NCBI GenBank assembly: GCA_016301965.1 | Contig: JAEDOO010000012.1 | Location: 1-24,321 of the forward strand | Direction of reading: 5' to 3' | Source of the DNA: Lachnospiraceae bacterium | Lineage (GTDB): Bacteria; Bacillota; Clostridia; Lachnospirales; Lachnospiraceae | DNA: 24,321 nt | Shown: one piece after another, positions 1-8,051 of the stretch | How positions within the stretch are numbered: position 1 is the first letter of the stretch | Layout: every line of letters starts with the position of its first letter | Translations under genes and position numbers: made by a program | Notes under the pieces: generated by a model | What the model was told of the DNA's origin: nothing | What the model saw: the letters and a program-made list of their open reading frames with translations, nothing else | Database searches by the model: none

Positions 1-2684
1 GTTTTCCACTCGTATTTCTCATCCGCAGGATTTTTAAGAGATACATCAGCAACAAGAGCTCCATGCGCATCGGGTTTAGCCTCTTTGACCCATGTATGCT
101 CATCGTCTCCGTTTGCAAGTGAAGCGAACCAGAACATCTGACCGCCATTTCCAATCTCATAGTTCTCTGTGGATTTGTTATAGTCTGCCGGCTGATATTC
201 ACCACAGACCATACAGAAACCGTTGTCATAGGAATGCTTCTCACATACCGCTTCATAGTATAATGTAATATCCTTACCCGGCATTACAAAGGTACCTGTT
301 CTGTCACCTTCGTAATTTTCCTTCAGTTCGATTTCCTTATACGTCTCACCTTCGTAATATCCGACCTTCTTTACTGTGTCCTTCACAAAGAATGTGACCG
401 TCTCTCCCTCTTTAAAGGTATTACCGTAAGAATCCAGAAGAATGGCATCGTCAACAATCTGATTTGTCCCCTTTGTATACACCTTATACCCTGAATATGT
501 ATTCAGCACAAATGTTGCATTGGAATAAGGAGCAGGGTATGTATATGTAAAATATCCATTCTCATCCGGCTTCAGATTATTAATCTGCTCTTTTTTAAGG
601 ATCGTTTCCTCAGATGTTACTTTTGAAGGATTCTCGTAATCGTTATGCCTTTGCAGAGTAATAGATTCAAAAGCAGTCCGGTCTCCCATTCTAAATTTAA
701 GCGTTATCTCCTGACCGGCAGAAGCAGTCAAAGACTGATTTTCTTTGCCATCTTCTGACAGCAGAGAAATTTCTGCAGTTCCGGACCCGGCTGTAGTTAC
801 ATTGAGTTTTGTCTTAAAATATCCGTCACCATCGCTGTCTCTGTCATACTTCAGAAGAACAGAATAAGCTGTTGTATCATATAATCCATCATCTCTGTCC
901 GGCTGAATATCCGTCGTATTAAGCTGTGTAATCTCAAGACTCGTTCCCGGATGCTGACTCATCATATCGATCAGAGATAACACCGGATAATCTGTTCCAA
1001 ACGCACCGCCGCTATACATTGCATAATCCGGCAAAACAATATACGTTTTTGAGTTATCTGCTTTAAACACATATTCTGACAAAAGGTTTGCCGGAGTGCT
1101 GGCCAGAGCTTTAAACACCTCTGACCCAAACAAACTGGAACAATCCGACCCTGACTGTATACAGCTGAAATTATGCAGACCATCACTGTATATTCCCCGT
1201 GTCAGATTAAAAAAGTCACAACTTGGTACATGGATGTCTTTTGACGCAGAAAAATCCTCTTTGTGTTCCATATTGATCAATCGCAGATTCTCAGGAACAG
1301 GGTCTCCGGAAGTCCATGATGAATTACCGTTTTGGGATGGATTAAAGATATAGTAAATATCCATTCCCGACGGATTCTCTTCTGTTTTTTGTACCGGCAC
1401 TGCTATTCTGTCAAATTTCATATACTCGTTGATGACATTTGCAGACGAAGAAACATCATAAATTATTGTAGACGGTGTTCCGCCATCCAGACCATACTGC
1501 TCGATGATCGGTGGTTCTGCCGTATAATCCTCAGATGTAAATTCGCTCATATACTCTTTGTTTTCCAGAGTAACTGTCGCAAAATCTTCAGCCCTTACGA
1601 ACTCATTCAGTTTAAGATGGATCGAACTGGCTGCCGACTCACTTACCACAATTTCTCTGTCCAGCATATCCACCATAGCTTTGGCAACTTCTTCGTTAAT
1701 ATCTGTCAGATCTTTGGCCCATCTCTTGTAACTGTTCCAGACTACATCATCATCGTTGTATTTCTCTTCAAAATAATCTCCGCGCTGTGAAAGAAATTCC
1801 TGATACATCATCTCCAGAGTGGAAATTTCCATGAATTGTTTCTCGACACATGCCAGAACGTAATTGTATTGATCCGAAGAAAAACCATATGCCTTGTATG
1901 CAAACTGCGCTGCAGCATCCGCATAATTACTGTCTTTATTCAGAGCGTTGGTCATATTCCGGATTGCCGTCTTTAATACATTATCGATCGTGCCATCGCC
2001 AAATATGATTTCACGGATCTCCTCATCCGTTTCGTTTCCAAAGGCATGCTCTTTTGTTTCGTAAATATCACAAAAGGCTTTGTAAAGCTTCTGTTTGCCT
2101 GCCTCCACCTCGCTCATATCAATGACACCGTCATTATAGTCTCTGGCTTTTTCCATATATGCCATATAAGCTTTTAGTGCGCTTTTGACATTGTTGGAAT
2201 TTTCAAATGCTTCCACATCATCAGACCACTGCTGATCAAGATACTTCTTGGCTTCGTTATACTCTGAATTTGCAAGGATCTGTTCTATTTCCGTATTGTA
2301 ATCCGTAAGATGCTGATCAACAACTTTAATCTCATTCAGAATCTCATTGCAAAGTGCCTTGATCTCTGCCAGTGTCTGTCCGGTAGTGCTTGCTCCGAAA
2401 ATCCAGGTATTCAAAATGGACGCTACTTTTTTAAACGAATCATCACCGGAAGCATTGGCAACTTTGATAAGGATCGTTCCGCAAAGAGCCAGTCCGGTAG
2501 AGTACAGTTTGTTAATACTAAACGTGGTACCGGTCTTTATAAATGGATTCTCTTTGGCCTCCGCTTCCTTTTTTTCCTCCGGTTTCGCATCGTCTTCTGC
2601 AAATACCGACACAGGCATAGCCGAAAGTGCAAGGCTAAGACTCAGTATGACTGCCGTAGCTTTTTTTAAAAATCTTTTTTTCAT
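1..2684 (-). CDS. Large secreted surface protein, C-terminus cut by window edge
   Basis: An open frame of 894 codons starts at the ATG at 2684 and runs off the left edge, so the C-terminus is missing. The start is preceded by a GAGG box. The N-terminus (MKKRFLKK, a hydrophobic stretch, then SVFAED) is a Sec signal peptide cut near residue 29. Residues about 35-400 are almost all helical and include a hydrophobic patch around ALCGTILIKVANAS. Later parts look like beta-sandwich modules, followed by the segment HSYDNGFCMVCGEYQPA and a sequence beginning YEIGNGGQMFWFASLANG. These last two resemble the linker and GLUG-neighbour motifs of Clostridia surface proteins. It lies 13 nt behind the DUF308 gene and is probably co-transcribed with it. 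The function is unknown. The helical N-terminal region recalls alpha-helical toxin or adhesin heads, but that is only an impression. An anchor, if present, would be beyond the edge. Confidence 0.85.
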   Translation of the reverse strand, partial: MKKRFLKKATAVILSLSLALSAMPVSVFAEDDAKPEEKKEAEAKENPFIKTGTTFSINKLYSTGLALCGTILIKVANASGDDSFKKVASILNTWIFGASTTGQTLAEIKALCNEILNEIKVVDQHLTDYNTEIEQILANSEYNEAKKYLDQQWSDDVEAFENSNNVKSALKAYMAYMEKARDYNDGVIDMSEVEAGKQKLYKAFCDIYETKEHAFGNETDEEIREIIFGDGTIDNVLKTAIRNMTNALNKDSNYADAAAQFAYKAYGFSSDQYNYVLACVEKQFMEISTLEMMYQEFLSQRGDYFEEKYNDDDVVWNSYKRWAKDLTDINEEVAKAMVDMLDREIVVSESAASSIHLKLNEFVRAEDFATVTLENKEYMSEFTSEDYTAEPPIIEQYGLDGGTPSTIIYDVSSSANVINEYMKFDRIAVPVQKTEENPSGMDIYYIFNPSQNGNSSWTSGDPVPENLRLINMEHKEDFSASKDIHVPSCDFFNLTRGIYSDGLHNFSCIQSGSDCSSLFGSEVFKALASTPANLLSEYVFKADNSKTYIVLPDYAMYSGGAFGTDYPVLSLIDMMSQHPGTSLEITQLNTTDIQPDRDDGLYDTTAYSVLLKYDRDSDGDGYFKTKLNVTTAGSGTAEISLLSEDGKENQSLTASAGQEITLKFRMGDRTAFESITLQRHNDYENPSKVTSEETILKKEQINNLKPDENGYFTYTYPAPYSNATFVLNTYSGYKVYTKGTNQIVDDAILLDSYGNTFKEGETVTFFVKDTVKKVGYYEGETYKEIELKENYEGDRTGTFVMPGKDITLYYEAVCEKHSYDNGFCMVCGEYQPADYNKSTENYEIGNGGQMFWFASLANGDDEHTWVKEAKPDAHGALVADVSLKNPADEKYEWK

Positions 2685-2697
2685 AGCATTTTCCTCG

Positions 2698-3228
2698 TTA
2701 TTTACTTCCCATATTAACAGCAAGCACGATCATATTGATTCCCTGCATTAAAATAGAAAAAGCGATCATATACCCGACAGAGAACATGGTAAGTACCGGA
2801 TGAGAAAAAGCGATAAAACTGATGATGATGGATAAAACTCCACATATGATCGCCAATATTCCTTTCCCCTTAGAAACTTTAAGAGCCTTTATTCCTCCTG
2901 CGATCTGGAAAATACCATAAATCAATATGCTTACACCAACCAGATATGTTGCCATGATATCTGTAAGAAATCTCTGCAGTCCGCTAAATAATAAAACAAC
3001 ACCTGCCAGACCTTCTACAACACCGAGAACACATGCGCCAATGTCTTTCTTCTCTTTCGATAGAGAGAGAATCACAAGTTCAATGCCATTTACCAGCAAG
3101 AGCGTTCCCAGAATCCATCCTATAGCCAGAAATGTCCGCATTGGTCTTACAACTGCATAAAATCCTAACAACACTGTCAGAATACCAGTGATCCATGTGA
3201 TAATATGCATCGCCTTTTTTTCTTTCAT
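2698..3228 (-). CDS. DUF308/HdeD-like six-TM membrane protein
   Basis: The protein is 176 aa and almost wholly hydrophobic, with about six membrane segments in three hairpins. Between the hairpins lie short basic or acidic turns such as LSKEKKD and LKVSKGKG. This pattern and length fit the HdeD/DUF308 family of bacterial inner-membrane proteins, whose biochemical role is unsettled; the E. coli member is linked to acid stress. I chose the ATG at 3228 rather than the in-frame ATG at 3246. An AAAGGAG box (3237-3243) sits 8 nt ahead of 3228, and the 3246 start has only a weak site. The gene is first in a two-gene unit with the large secreted protein (13-nt gap). It diverges from the LytTR regulator, which is therefore a plausible controller (inference). 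Confidence 0.8.
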   Translation of the reverse strand: MKEKKAMHIITWITGILTVLLGFYAVVRPMRTFLAIGWILGTLLLVNGIELVILSLSKEKKDIGACVLGVVEGLAGVVLLFSGLQRFLTDIMATYLVGVSILIYGIFQIAGGIKALKVSKGKGILAIICGVLSIIISFIAFSHPVLTMFSVGYMIAFSILMQGINMIVLAVNMGSK

Positions 3229-3298
3229 CTTTAATGCTCCTTTCATCTTCTGCCTTTTCCGACAATTTTGGGCTTTTTTATATTGCCTTTACTTTTCC

Positions 3299-3327
3299 AG
3301 AATAGCATAGACGCATTTAAACAGCAA
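3299..3327 (-). promoter_or_regulatory. Probable promoter of the DUF308-secreted protein unit
   Basis: On the minus strand TTGCTG (3322-3327) is followed by a 17-bp spacer and TATTCT (3299-3304). A TGC directly before the hexamer gives an extended -10. It lies about 70 nt upstream of the DUF308 start. The rest of the 3247-3523 gap is very AT-rich and holds no gene. Confidence 0.5.
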
Positions 3328-3451
3328 TATCTTTTTATTTTGTGTGTATGTTTATTTATGTTTTCAGGTAATTTTTCTATATACACGCAATTAATATTCA
3401 TTTTTTCTTTATTCAAATGCGTTTTAATTGTTTTTATTGTGTTTTTACAGC

Positions 3452-3479
3452 AACTGTAGTAACATAACCTATAACAGTT
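3452..3479. promoter_or_regulatory. Inverted repeat AACTGT-N16-ACAGTT, candidate LytTR site
   Basis: Two perfect 6-bp arms (3452-3457 and 3474-3479) lie 22 bp apart centre to centre in the gap between the divergent DUF308 and LytTR genes. The ACAGTT cores on both strands resemble the GTT-containing half sites bound by LytTR domains, but those are usually direct repeats and the fit to the published consensus is only partial. Autoregulation is an inference. Confidence 0.3.
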
Positions 3480-3523
3480 TCACTTCCTGTATAACATCCA
3501 CATAAATTTAAGAGGTATATCTT

Positions 3524-4228
3524 ATGAGTTATAATGTTCTACGTTATTTCGAGCAAAAGAAGATTTCTATCTCAAATATTTTCTATCTGACACGCCAGAA
3601 CTCCCACACGATCATCACGCTTTCTGACGGACAGCGAATTACAACTACGATTCCCATTAAAGAGATTTCTCTTTATTTACCGAAAGAAGATTTTGTGAAT
3701 ATTTCAAAAGGAATCGTGCTTCGTAAAAACCAGATTGTTCATATATCCGATGAAGGGATCTATACTATGACAGATGGAACTGCATTCCAGGGCCGTAAAC
3801 GTAACCTCAGTCAGCACAAACAGATTCGGCAGGCGCTTGGACTAAGTGAAAACACTTCTTCTGAAGAGAAAGAGCTTCCACTGGAATTATTGGACAAATG
3901 CAGCATTCTCAATGACATGCCTCTGGCTTTTTGTGTGATTGAACTGGTATTTGATTCAGACGGACATGGTGTAGACTTTGTATTTCGTTACTGCAACGAT
4001 GAGATGGCTGTTGTAGAAGGGCTGCCGGTTTCAAAGATGCTGAATCACTCTTTCTACGAGGTTTTCAAAAACGGAGATAAGAAATGGCTTGTTACCTATG
4101 CAGATGTGGCCTTAAACGGAACCAAACACATTCTGCACGATTACAGTCCGGAAATTGACAAAACCCTGACCATTTACTGTTTCCAGCCCTATCCCAGGTA
4201 TTGTGCATGTGTATTGATTCCCTCGTGA
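3524..4228 (+). CDS. LytTR-type DNA-binding regulator with C-terminal PAS-like domain
   Basis: The protein is 234 aa. Residues about 5-105 form a LytTR DNA-binding domain, recognisable from IFYLTRQNSHTIITLSDG, the IPIKEIS segment, FVNISKGIVLRKNQIVHI and the final FQGRKRN strand. LytTR usually follows a response-regulator receiver, but here it is N-terminal and no receiver is present. Residues about 125-232 (MPLAFCVIELVFD, FRYCNDEMAVVEG, SFYEVFKNGDKKW) look like a PAS fold, which could sense a small molecule or redox state. The start has an AGAGG box. The gene diverges from the DUF308/secreted protein unit and lies 52 nt upstream of the potassium channel gene on the same strand. It probably regulates one or both neighbours (inference). 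The LytTR call is firm; the PAS call rests on pattern only. Confidence 0.82.
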   Translation: MSYNVLRYFEQKKISISNIFYLTRQNSHTIITLSDGQRITTTIPIKEISLYLPKEDFVNISKGIVLRKNQIVHISDEGIYTMTDGTAFQGRKRNLSQHKQIRQALGLSENTSSEEKELPLELLDKCSILNDMPLAFCVIELVFDSDGHGVDFVFRYCNDEMAVVEGLPVSKMLNHSFYEVFKNGDKKWLVTYADVALNGTKHILHDYSPEIDKTLTIYCFQPYPRYCACVLIPS

Positions 4229-4280
4229 TCTATGCTTAATGTTTATATACAACCTTTTCACCCCCGGGAGGATAATTACG

Positions 4281-4694
4281 ATGAAAAAAATAAAAGTATT
4301 GTGGATGATTCTAAAACGAACCAAAGCCAACCAGATACTCCTTGGTTTCCTTCTGTTTCTCTTCACCGCTGCCGCTGTCATCCAGTTGGTCGAACCAAAC
4401 ATCAACCGTTATGGCGACGCTCTGTGGTACTGTTATGCTGTCATTTCCACTGCCGGATTCGGTGATGTGGTTGCCGTTACCTGTATTGGAAAGGTCTTCT
4501 CCGTTCTCCTCACCATCTACACGATCTTTGTAGTTGCCATTGTCACCGGCGTGGTTGTCAACTATTATACACAGTTGGTAGAACTGCAGCGTAAGGAGAC
4601 CCTTGCCATGTTTATGGATAAATTAGAGAGACTTCCGGAGCTTTCGAAAGAAGAACTGGAACACATTTCTAAAAAGGTGCGGGAATTTCGTTAA
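4281..4694 (+). CDS. Two-TM potassium channel protein (Ion_trans_2)
   Basis: The protein is 137 aa from the ATG at 4281, chosen because GGGAGG ends about 9 nt upstream; the longer frame from 4239 has no such site. A basic N-terminus is followed by TM1 (residues about 18-36), a pore loop with the selectivity filter TAGFGD (57-62), TM2 (about 72-94) and a short charged helix ending in KKVREFR. The filter varies from the classic TVGYGD but keeps the T-x-G-x-G-D frame. No RCK or cyclic-nucleotide domain follows, so gating is not evident. The protein should form a tetramer in the cytoplasmic membrane. It may be co-transcribed with the LytTR gene and is followed by a large hairpin at 4701-4768. Confidence 0.85.
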   Translation: MKKIKVLWMILKRTKANQILLGFLLFLFTAAAVIQLVEPNINRYGDALWYCYAVISTAGFGDVVAVTCIGKVFSVLLTIYTIFVVAIVTGVVVNYYTQLVELQRKETLAMFMDKLERLPELSKEELEHISKKVREFR

Positions 4695-4700
4695 GTCGGA

Positions 4701-4768
4701 AGAGCCAAGGGGACAGGTTCCGCGGCTCATTCGTTTGAGTGAGCCGCGGAACCTGTCCCCTTGGCTCT
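4701..4768. repeat. 68-bp REP/MITE-like palindrome between convergent genes
   Basis: The 29-bp arms 4701-4729 and 4740-4768 are exact inverted repeats. Allowing one T-G pair, the stem extends to 32 bp around a four-base GTTT loop (4733-4736). The arms contain GGGGACAGGTTCC and its complement, a core familiar from hairpin repeats scattered through some bacterial genomes. It starts 7 nt after the channel stop codon and ends 13 nt before the lipoprotein stop codon. It could halt transcription from both sides, although only a weak T-rich tract follows (4771-4783). No other copy was noticed in this window. Confidence 0.8.
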
Positions 4769-4780
4769 CCTTAATTTTCT

Positions 4781-5722
4781 TTAATAAATATCTACCGTCT
4801 CAACACCTGATACGATTCCGGAAGACTTCAATGTTCCCCAGCTAAACACAGGATTCATCTGTCCTGCACCGCCTTCCAGTTCAAGATTGCTTACTTTCCA
4901 GCCAATGGTCTTTCCATAATATCCATATTTCTGTTCCACTTCATGACCAACGGATCTGGCACCGTCTGCAATATTGTTCGTACCGGATATTTCTGTTCTG
5001 CCAAACCATGCCTCGTAATCGCTGAGCAAAAGCTGTGCATTTTCCTCATCAAATCCCAGTTCTGCAAGTCCAGACATTTTTTCCTCAACGCCTTCATCTG
5101 TGCTGATCGTATCCACTGCCTTTTTGTACAGATCAATATCCATGGTGCCTCCGGATACTTCCCCGTGCGTCTTTGGCACACTCCTCTGAGAATTGGTATA
5201 AGGAGTACCATCTTCATTTTTTCCATAGCACAGTGTATAACCGCCGTCTCCTCCATCCCGGTCTACATAAACCGTACCATCCAATTCCCCGATACTGGAA
5301 ATCGTCTCCGGAACATAACCGCCGTACTGGGGCCAGTCCAGATTAAATCCACAAGTACCGTCATCCTTGGCATAGATTATGACAAAATCTTTGATATTGT
5401 CTACAGTAACTGCATCGTAAGCCGCAACGCACCAGTTATCGTTACTGTTCAGTACGATCTCATAGGCTTCTTCATTGCTGACTTCAGCAAATCTTTTCAC
5501 CTGCTCTTCCGCAGAGAGAGAGAAAAACTCATCCGTATTTATATCCGTATTCTCTGCAGATGTCACTGCGGATGAAGTTTCGGATACAATGATCTGCGAT
5601 GAACTCTTCTCAGAGATTACCTCAGACATACTTCCAGACTCATTTCCCTTCTTTCCTCCGGCACAAGCAGACAATCCCAGTACCAGAGAAAGTCCCAAAA
5701 CAACAGCTAATTTCTTTTTCAT
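4781..5722 (-). CDS. Lipoprotein of unknown function
   Basis: The protein is 313 aa from the ATG at 5722. AGGAGG (5732-5737) lies 9 nt upstream, whereas the ATG at 5728 would be only 3 nt from it. The N-terminus MKKKLAVVLGLSLVLGLSAC has a typical lipobox with the lipidated Cys at residue 20. A Gly/Ser/Glu-rich linker of about 40 residues follows. The mature part is acidic, with aromatic-rich strands such as GFNLDWPQYGGYVPE and YVDRDGGDGGYTLCYG, and ends in VSGVETVDIY. I do not recognise the family. It is probably anchored on the outer face of the membrane. It appears to be a single-gene unit that converges on the potassium channel gene across the palindrome. Confidence 0.8.
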   Translation of the reverse strand: MKKKLAVVLGLSLVLGLSACAGGKKGNESGSMSEVISEKSSSQIIVSETSSAVTSAENTDINTDEFFSLSAEEQVKRFAEVSNEEAYEIVLNSNDNWCVAAYDAVTVDNIKDFVIIYAKDDGTCGFNLDWPQYGGYVPETISSIGELDGTVYVDRDGGDGGYTLCYGKNEDGTPYTNSQRSVPKTHGEVSGGTMDIDLYKKAVDTISTDEGVEEKMSGLAELGFDEENAQLLLSDYEAWFGRTEISGTNNIADGARSVGHEVEQKYGYYGKTIGWKVSNLELEGGAGQMNPVFSWGTLKSSGIVSGVETVDIY

Positions 5723-5806
5723 TTGCATATTCCTCCTACAACAATTTATATGTGAAAAACTGTAAATGTTACCGTATCTGTGAAGTTACTGAACAGCTAC
5801 CCGTAT

Positions 5807-6955
5807 TTAATTTTTTATCAGGCTACATATTGTCTCTATGTGGGCGGTGAACGGAAACATATCAAATGGCCATGCCGTAATCGCCCGATACCCATGCTCC
5901 GTCAGATACTCCAAATCCCTGGCCATGGTTTCAGGATTGCAGGAAATATACACCACACGCTTTGGTGCCAGCTGCACCACAGAGGACAAAAAGATCTCGT
6001 CGCTGCCGCTTCTGGGCGGATCCATAAAGACTACATCCACCTTTTCTCCATTGACAGCCATCTCCCGCATGAAATCTCCTGCATCGTCGCAGTAAAATTC
6101 CACATTGCTGACGTTGTTGGCCCTGGCATTTTTCATGGCATCACGAACAGCGTCCTCGTTCAGTTCAATACCTATTACCTGTTTTACCCGGTCAGAAGCA
6201 ATCAGCCCAATAGTACCAATGCCGCAGTAAGCATCCACGATTCTCTCTTTGCCCGTCAGGCTGGCCAGATGAATGGCTTTCTGATACAGTTTTTCTGTCT
6301 GGACCGGATTGATCTGATAAAAGGACCGGGATGAAATACGAAATTCTTTTCCGCAGAGGGTATCTGTAATATATCCTTTACCAAACAACACCTTTTCCCT
6401 CTCGCCTAGCACCATGCTGGTGTCCTGGTCATTGATATTCTGCACAATGGTAGTGATCTCCGGATGTTTCTGCCGCAGTACCCGGATAAAATTGTTTTTG
6501 GAAGGGAATATGGGCGAAGCCATTACCAGCACCACCATAATCTGTCCGGAAGCTTTTCCCACCCGGATCAGAATATGGCGAAACAGGCCTCTTCCCGTGT
6601 CTTCATCGTATACCGGCAATTTAAAAGACTGTAACAGTTCTCGTATGGTTACGATGATCTCATCCGCTTTTTCATCCTCGATCAGGCAGGAATCCACAGG
6701 CACTACTCTGTGTGAACCTTCAGCATAGATGCCGGAGATCACTTTTCCCTTCTTATGATCTAACACTGCATGTACCTTATTTCGGTAGTGATAGGGATTC
6801 TCCATACCGCAGATGGGGAAAACACGGCAATACGGACCGATCAGTTCCTCTGTTTTTTTCTGTTTTCGTTCCAGCTGTTTTTCGTAAGAAATACCCTGCA
6901 GCTGGCAGCCGCCGCACTGTCTGGCTTTTTGACATTTTTTCACATTGTTTTCCAT
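5807..6955 (-). CDS. rlmD: RlmD/TrmA-family 23S rRNA (uracil-5)-methyltransferase
   Basis: The protein is 382 aa. It transfers a methyl group from SAM to uracil C5 in RNA, most likely 23S rRNA. A [4Fe-4S] site is visible as C8-x5-C14-x2-C17 plus C90. The SAM-binding motif is VDAYCGIGTIGL (about 240-251), MDPPRSG follows at about 311-317, the catalytic Cys lies in YISCNPETMARDL (C339), and the general base Glu lies in FTAHIE (E373). No N-terminal TRAM domain is present, which is usual for short members. I chose the ATG at 6955 because AGGAGA lies just upstream; the in-frame ATG at 6988 overlaps the previous stop as ATGA but has a poor site. It is the last gene of the minus-strand unit. The exact target (U747, U1939 or both) cannot be read from sequence. 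Confidence 0.85.
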   Translation of the reverse strand: MENNVKKCQKARQCGGCQLQGISYEKQLERKQKKTEELIGPYCRVFPICGMENPYHYRNKVHAVLDHKKGKVISGIYAEGSHRVVPVDSCLIEDEKADEIIVTIRELLQSFKLPVYDEDTGRGLFRHILIRVGKASGQIMVVLVMASPIFPSKNNFIRVLRQKHPEITTIVQNINDQDTSMVLGEREKVLFGKGYITDTLCGKEFRISSRSFYQINPVQTEKLYQKAIHLASLTGKERIVDAYCGIGTIGLIASDRVKQVIGIELNEDAVRDAMKNARANNVSNVEFYCDDAGDFMREMAVNGEKVDVVFMDPPRSGSDEIFLSSVVQLAPKRVVYISCNPETMARDLEYLTEHGYRAITAWPFDMFPFTAHIETICSLIKN

Positions 6956-6984
6956 GACGATTCTCCTCATCAGATCTACATCAT

Positions 6985-7815
6985 TCATTTCATCATTTTC
7001 CTGTATTCTGCATCAGCTGTATGATTCCCTGCACCTTTTATTTTTTTTCTGTGCAGTGCCCGCATACCTTCGATCTCACTGCAGATCTCATTCTGCTCGC
7101 AATGGCCGCAATCCATTTCTATACTGTCAAAAATATGATTCAGCGTCAACGTCACCTCTTTGACTTTCTCAGCTGTGCCAAACAGTTCCCTGTAAAGCTC
7201 ACTTTCCCCCAGAATCAGAATTACGGTCACAGATTTCACCTTTTCCATCCGACAAAAGGCCTCATGCACTGTCCATCCTAATTTTGCTGCGTTAAAGCCT
7301 GCTGCCTGGGCAGCTTTTCCTATCCGAAGATTAACATGATAATGGGTCGGTGACTGCCGCAGCATCACATCCTTCATTCGGATCCTGGCATCGGTCAAAA
7401 GCTCCTCCTGAGTAAACGCATACAGATCATCATCCGCAATATCCTCTGTTTCCAACAAAACGATCTTTCCAAAAGAAATATGAGGCTTTGCCCCATCCAT
7501 ATCTTCAGGATTTCCGATACAATACACACCTTCCGGAATCGTTTTCTCCTGCCATATTTTGTCCTGTTCCTCTTCCGTCTGATTCATCAATCCGGAGAAA
7601 TCTTTTCCTCTCCCTTCCCTAAGCCGGAAAGAAGGAAGAATCAGATTAATGGACTCTTTGGGATACCCGCCCAATTCCACAGCCGTATCCCTTTCCATAA
7701 GAAATGGATTTTTTTCCTGCACTGGCCAGAGGCTTTCCGGCCGAGACAGTCTCTGCATCGGATGGGCACCGCAGTTTTTTACGATTTCCAGAATAAATTT
7801 ATCAAATATGTTCAT
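6985..7815 (-). CDS. Unrecognised cytosolic protein with a C-x2-C-x5-C cluster
   Basis: The protein is 276 aa, has no signal peptide or membrane segment, and I do not recognise its family. A C-terminal motif, DCGHCEQNEICSEIEGMRAL, holds Cys 236, 239 and 245 and suggests a metal or Fe-S site together with C15 or C188 (inference). The middle contains HYHVNLRIGKAAQAAGFNAA and a hydrophobic strand SVTVILILGE. Its ATG overlaps the stop codon of the 51-aa membrane protein (TAATG), and its own TGA overlaps an upstream ATG of the methyltransferase frame (ATGA), so it is translated as part of that unit. Its position downstream of the dehydratase activator and cooC-like genes raises the possibility of a role in Fe-S or corrinoid chemistry, but nothing in the sequence proves it. 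Confidence 0.75.
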   Translation of the reverse strand: MNIFDKFILEIVKNCGAHPMQRLSRPESLWPVQEKNPFLMERDTAVELGGYPKESINLILPSFRLREGRGKDFSGLMNQTEEEQDKIWQEKTIPEGVYCIGNPEDMDGAKPHISFGKIVLLETEDIADDDLYAFTQEELLTDARIRMKDVMLRQSPTHYHVNLRIGKAAQAAGFNAAKLGWTVHEAFCRMEKVKSVTVILILGESELYRELFGTAEKVKEVTLTLNHIFDSIEMDCGHCEQNEICSEIEGMRALHRKKIKGAGNHTADAEYRKMMK

Positions 7816-7970
7816 TAGATCCGCCGGTCTCTTTTCAAATTATCGTAATGCTTCATCATCGGTTTTTCCAAAAGCTTTACCAGCTTTGTATCCAGATTGA
7901 ACCAGTAAACGAGCATCGTCAGTACAAAAAATACAGCTATTACAATCGCGATTATCAACAATATTTTCAT
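7815..7970 (-). CDS. 51-aa single-pass membrane protein
   Basis: This short frame starts at the ATG at 7970 behind AAGAGGA (6-nt spacing) and stops at TAA 7815-7817, which shares one base with the next start (TAATG). The protein begins MKILLIIAIVIAVFFVLTML, a single transmembrane helix covering residues about 2-24. An amphipathic basic tail follows, containing YWFNLDTKLVKLLEKPMMKH and ending NLKRDRRI. The good ribosome binding site and the overlap with the next gene argue that it is real. It may be a membrane tether or small subunit for a neighbour's product. No family is recognised. Confidence 0.7.
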   Translation of the reverse strand: MKILLIIAIVIAVFFVLTMLVYWFNLDTKLVKLLEKPMMKHYDNLKRDRRI

Positions 7971-8051
7971 GGTTATCCTCTTTATATATATATCCCTCTG
8001 CCACGCATATTCCTCTTAAATATACAATGACATTCGTGGATTTACTTTCTT

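Noticed and set aside
4695..4785. Palindrome as an ordinary rho-independent terminator only
   Set aside because: The stem is far longer than usual and lacks a strong T-run on either side; a dispersed repeat explains it better, though it may still stop transcription.
7982..8008. Eight-codon frame with AAGAGGA site before the 51-aa membrane protein gene
   Set aside because: It could be a leader peptide, but it is too short to support; the match of a purine-rich site and ATG may be chance in AT-rich sequence.
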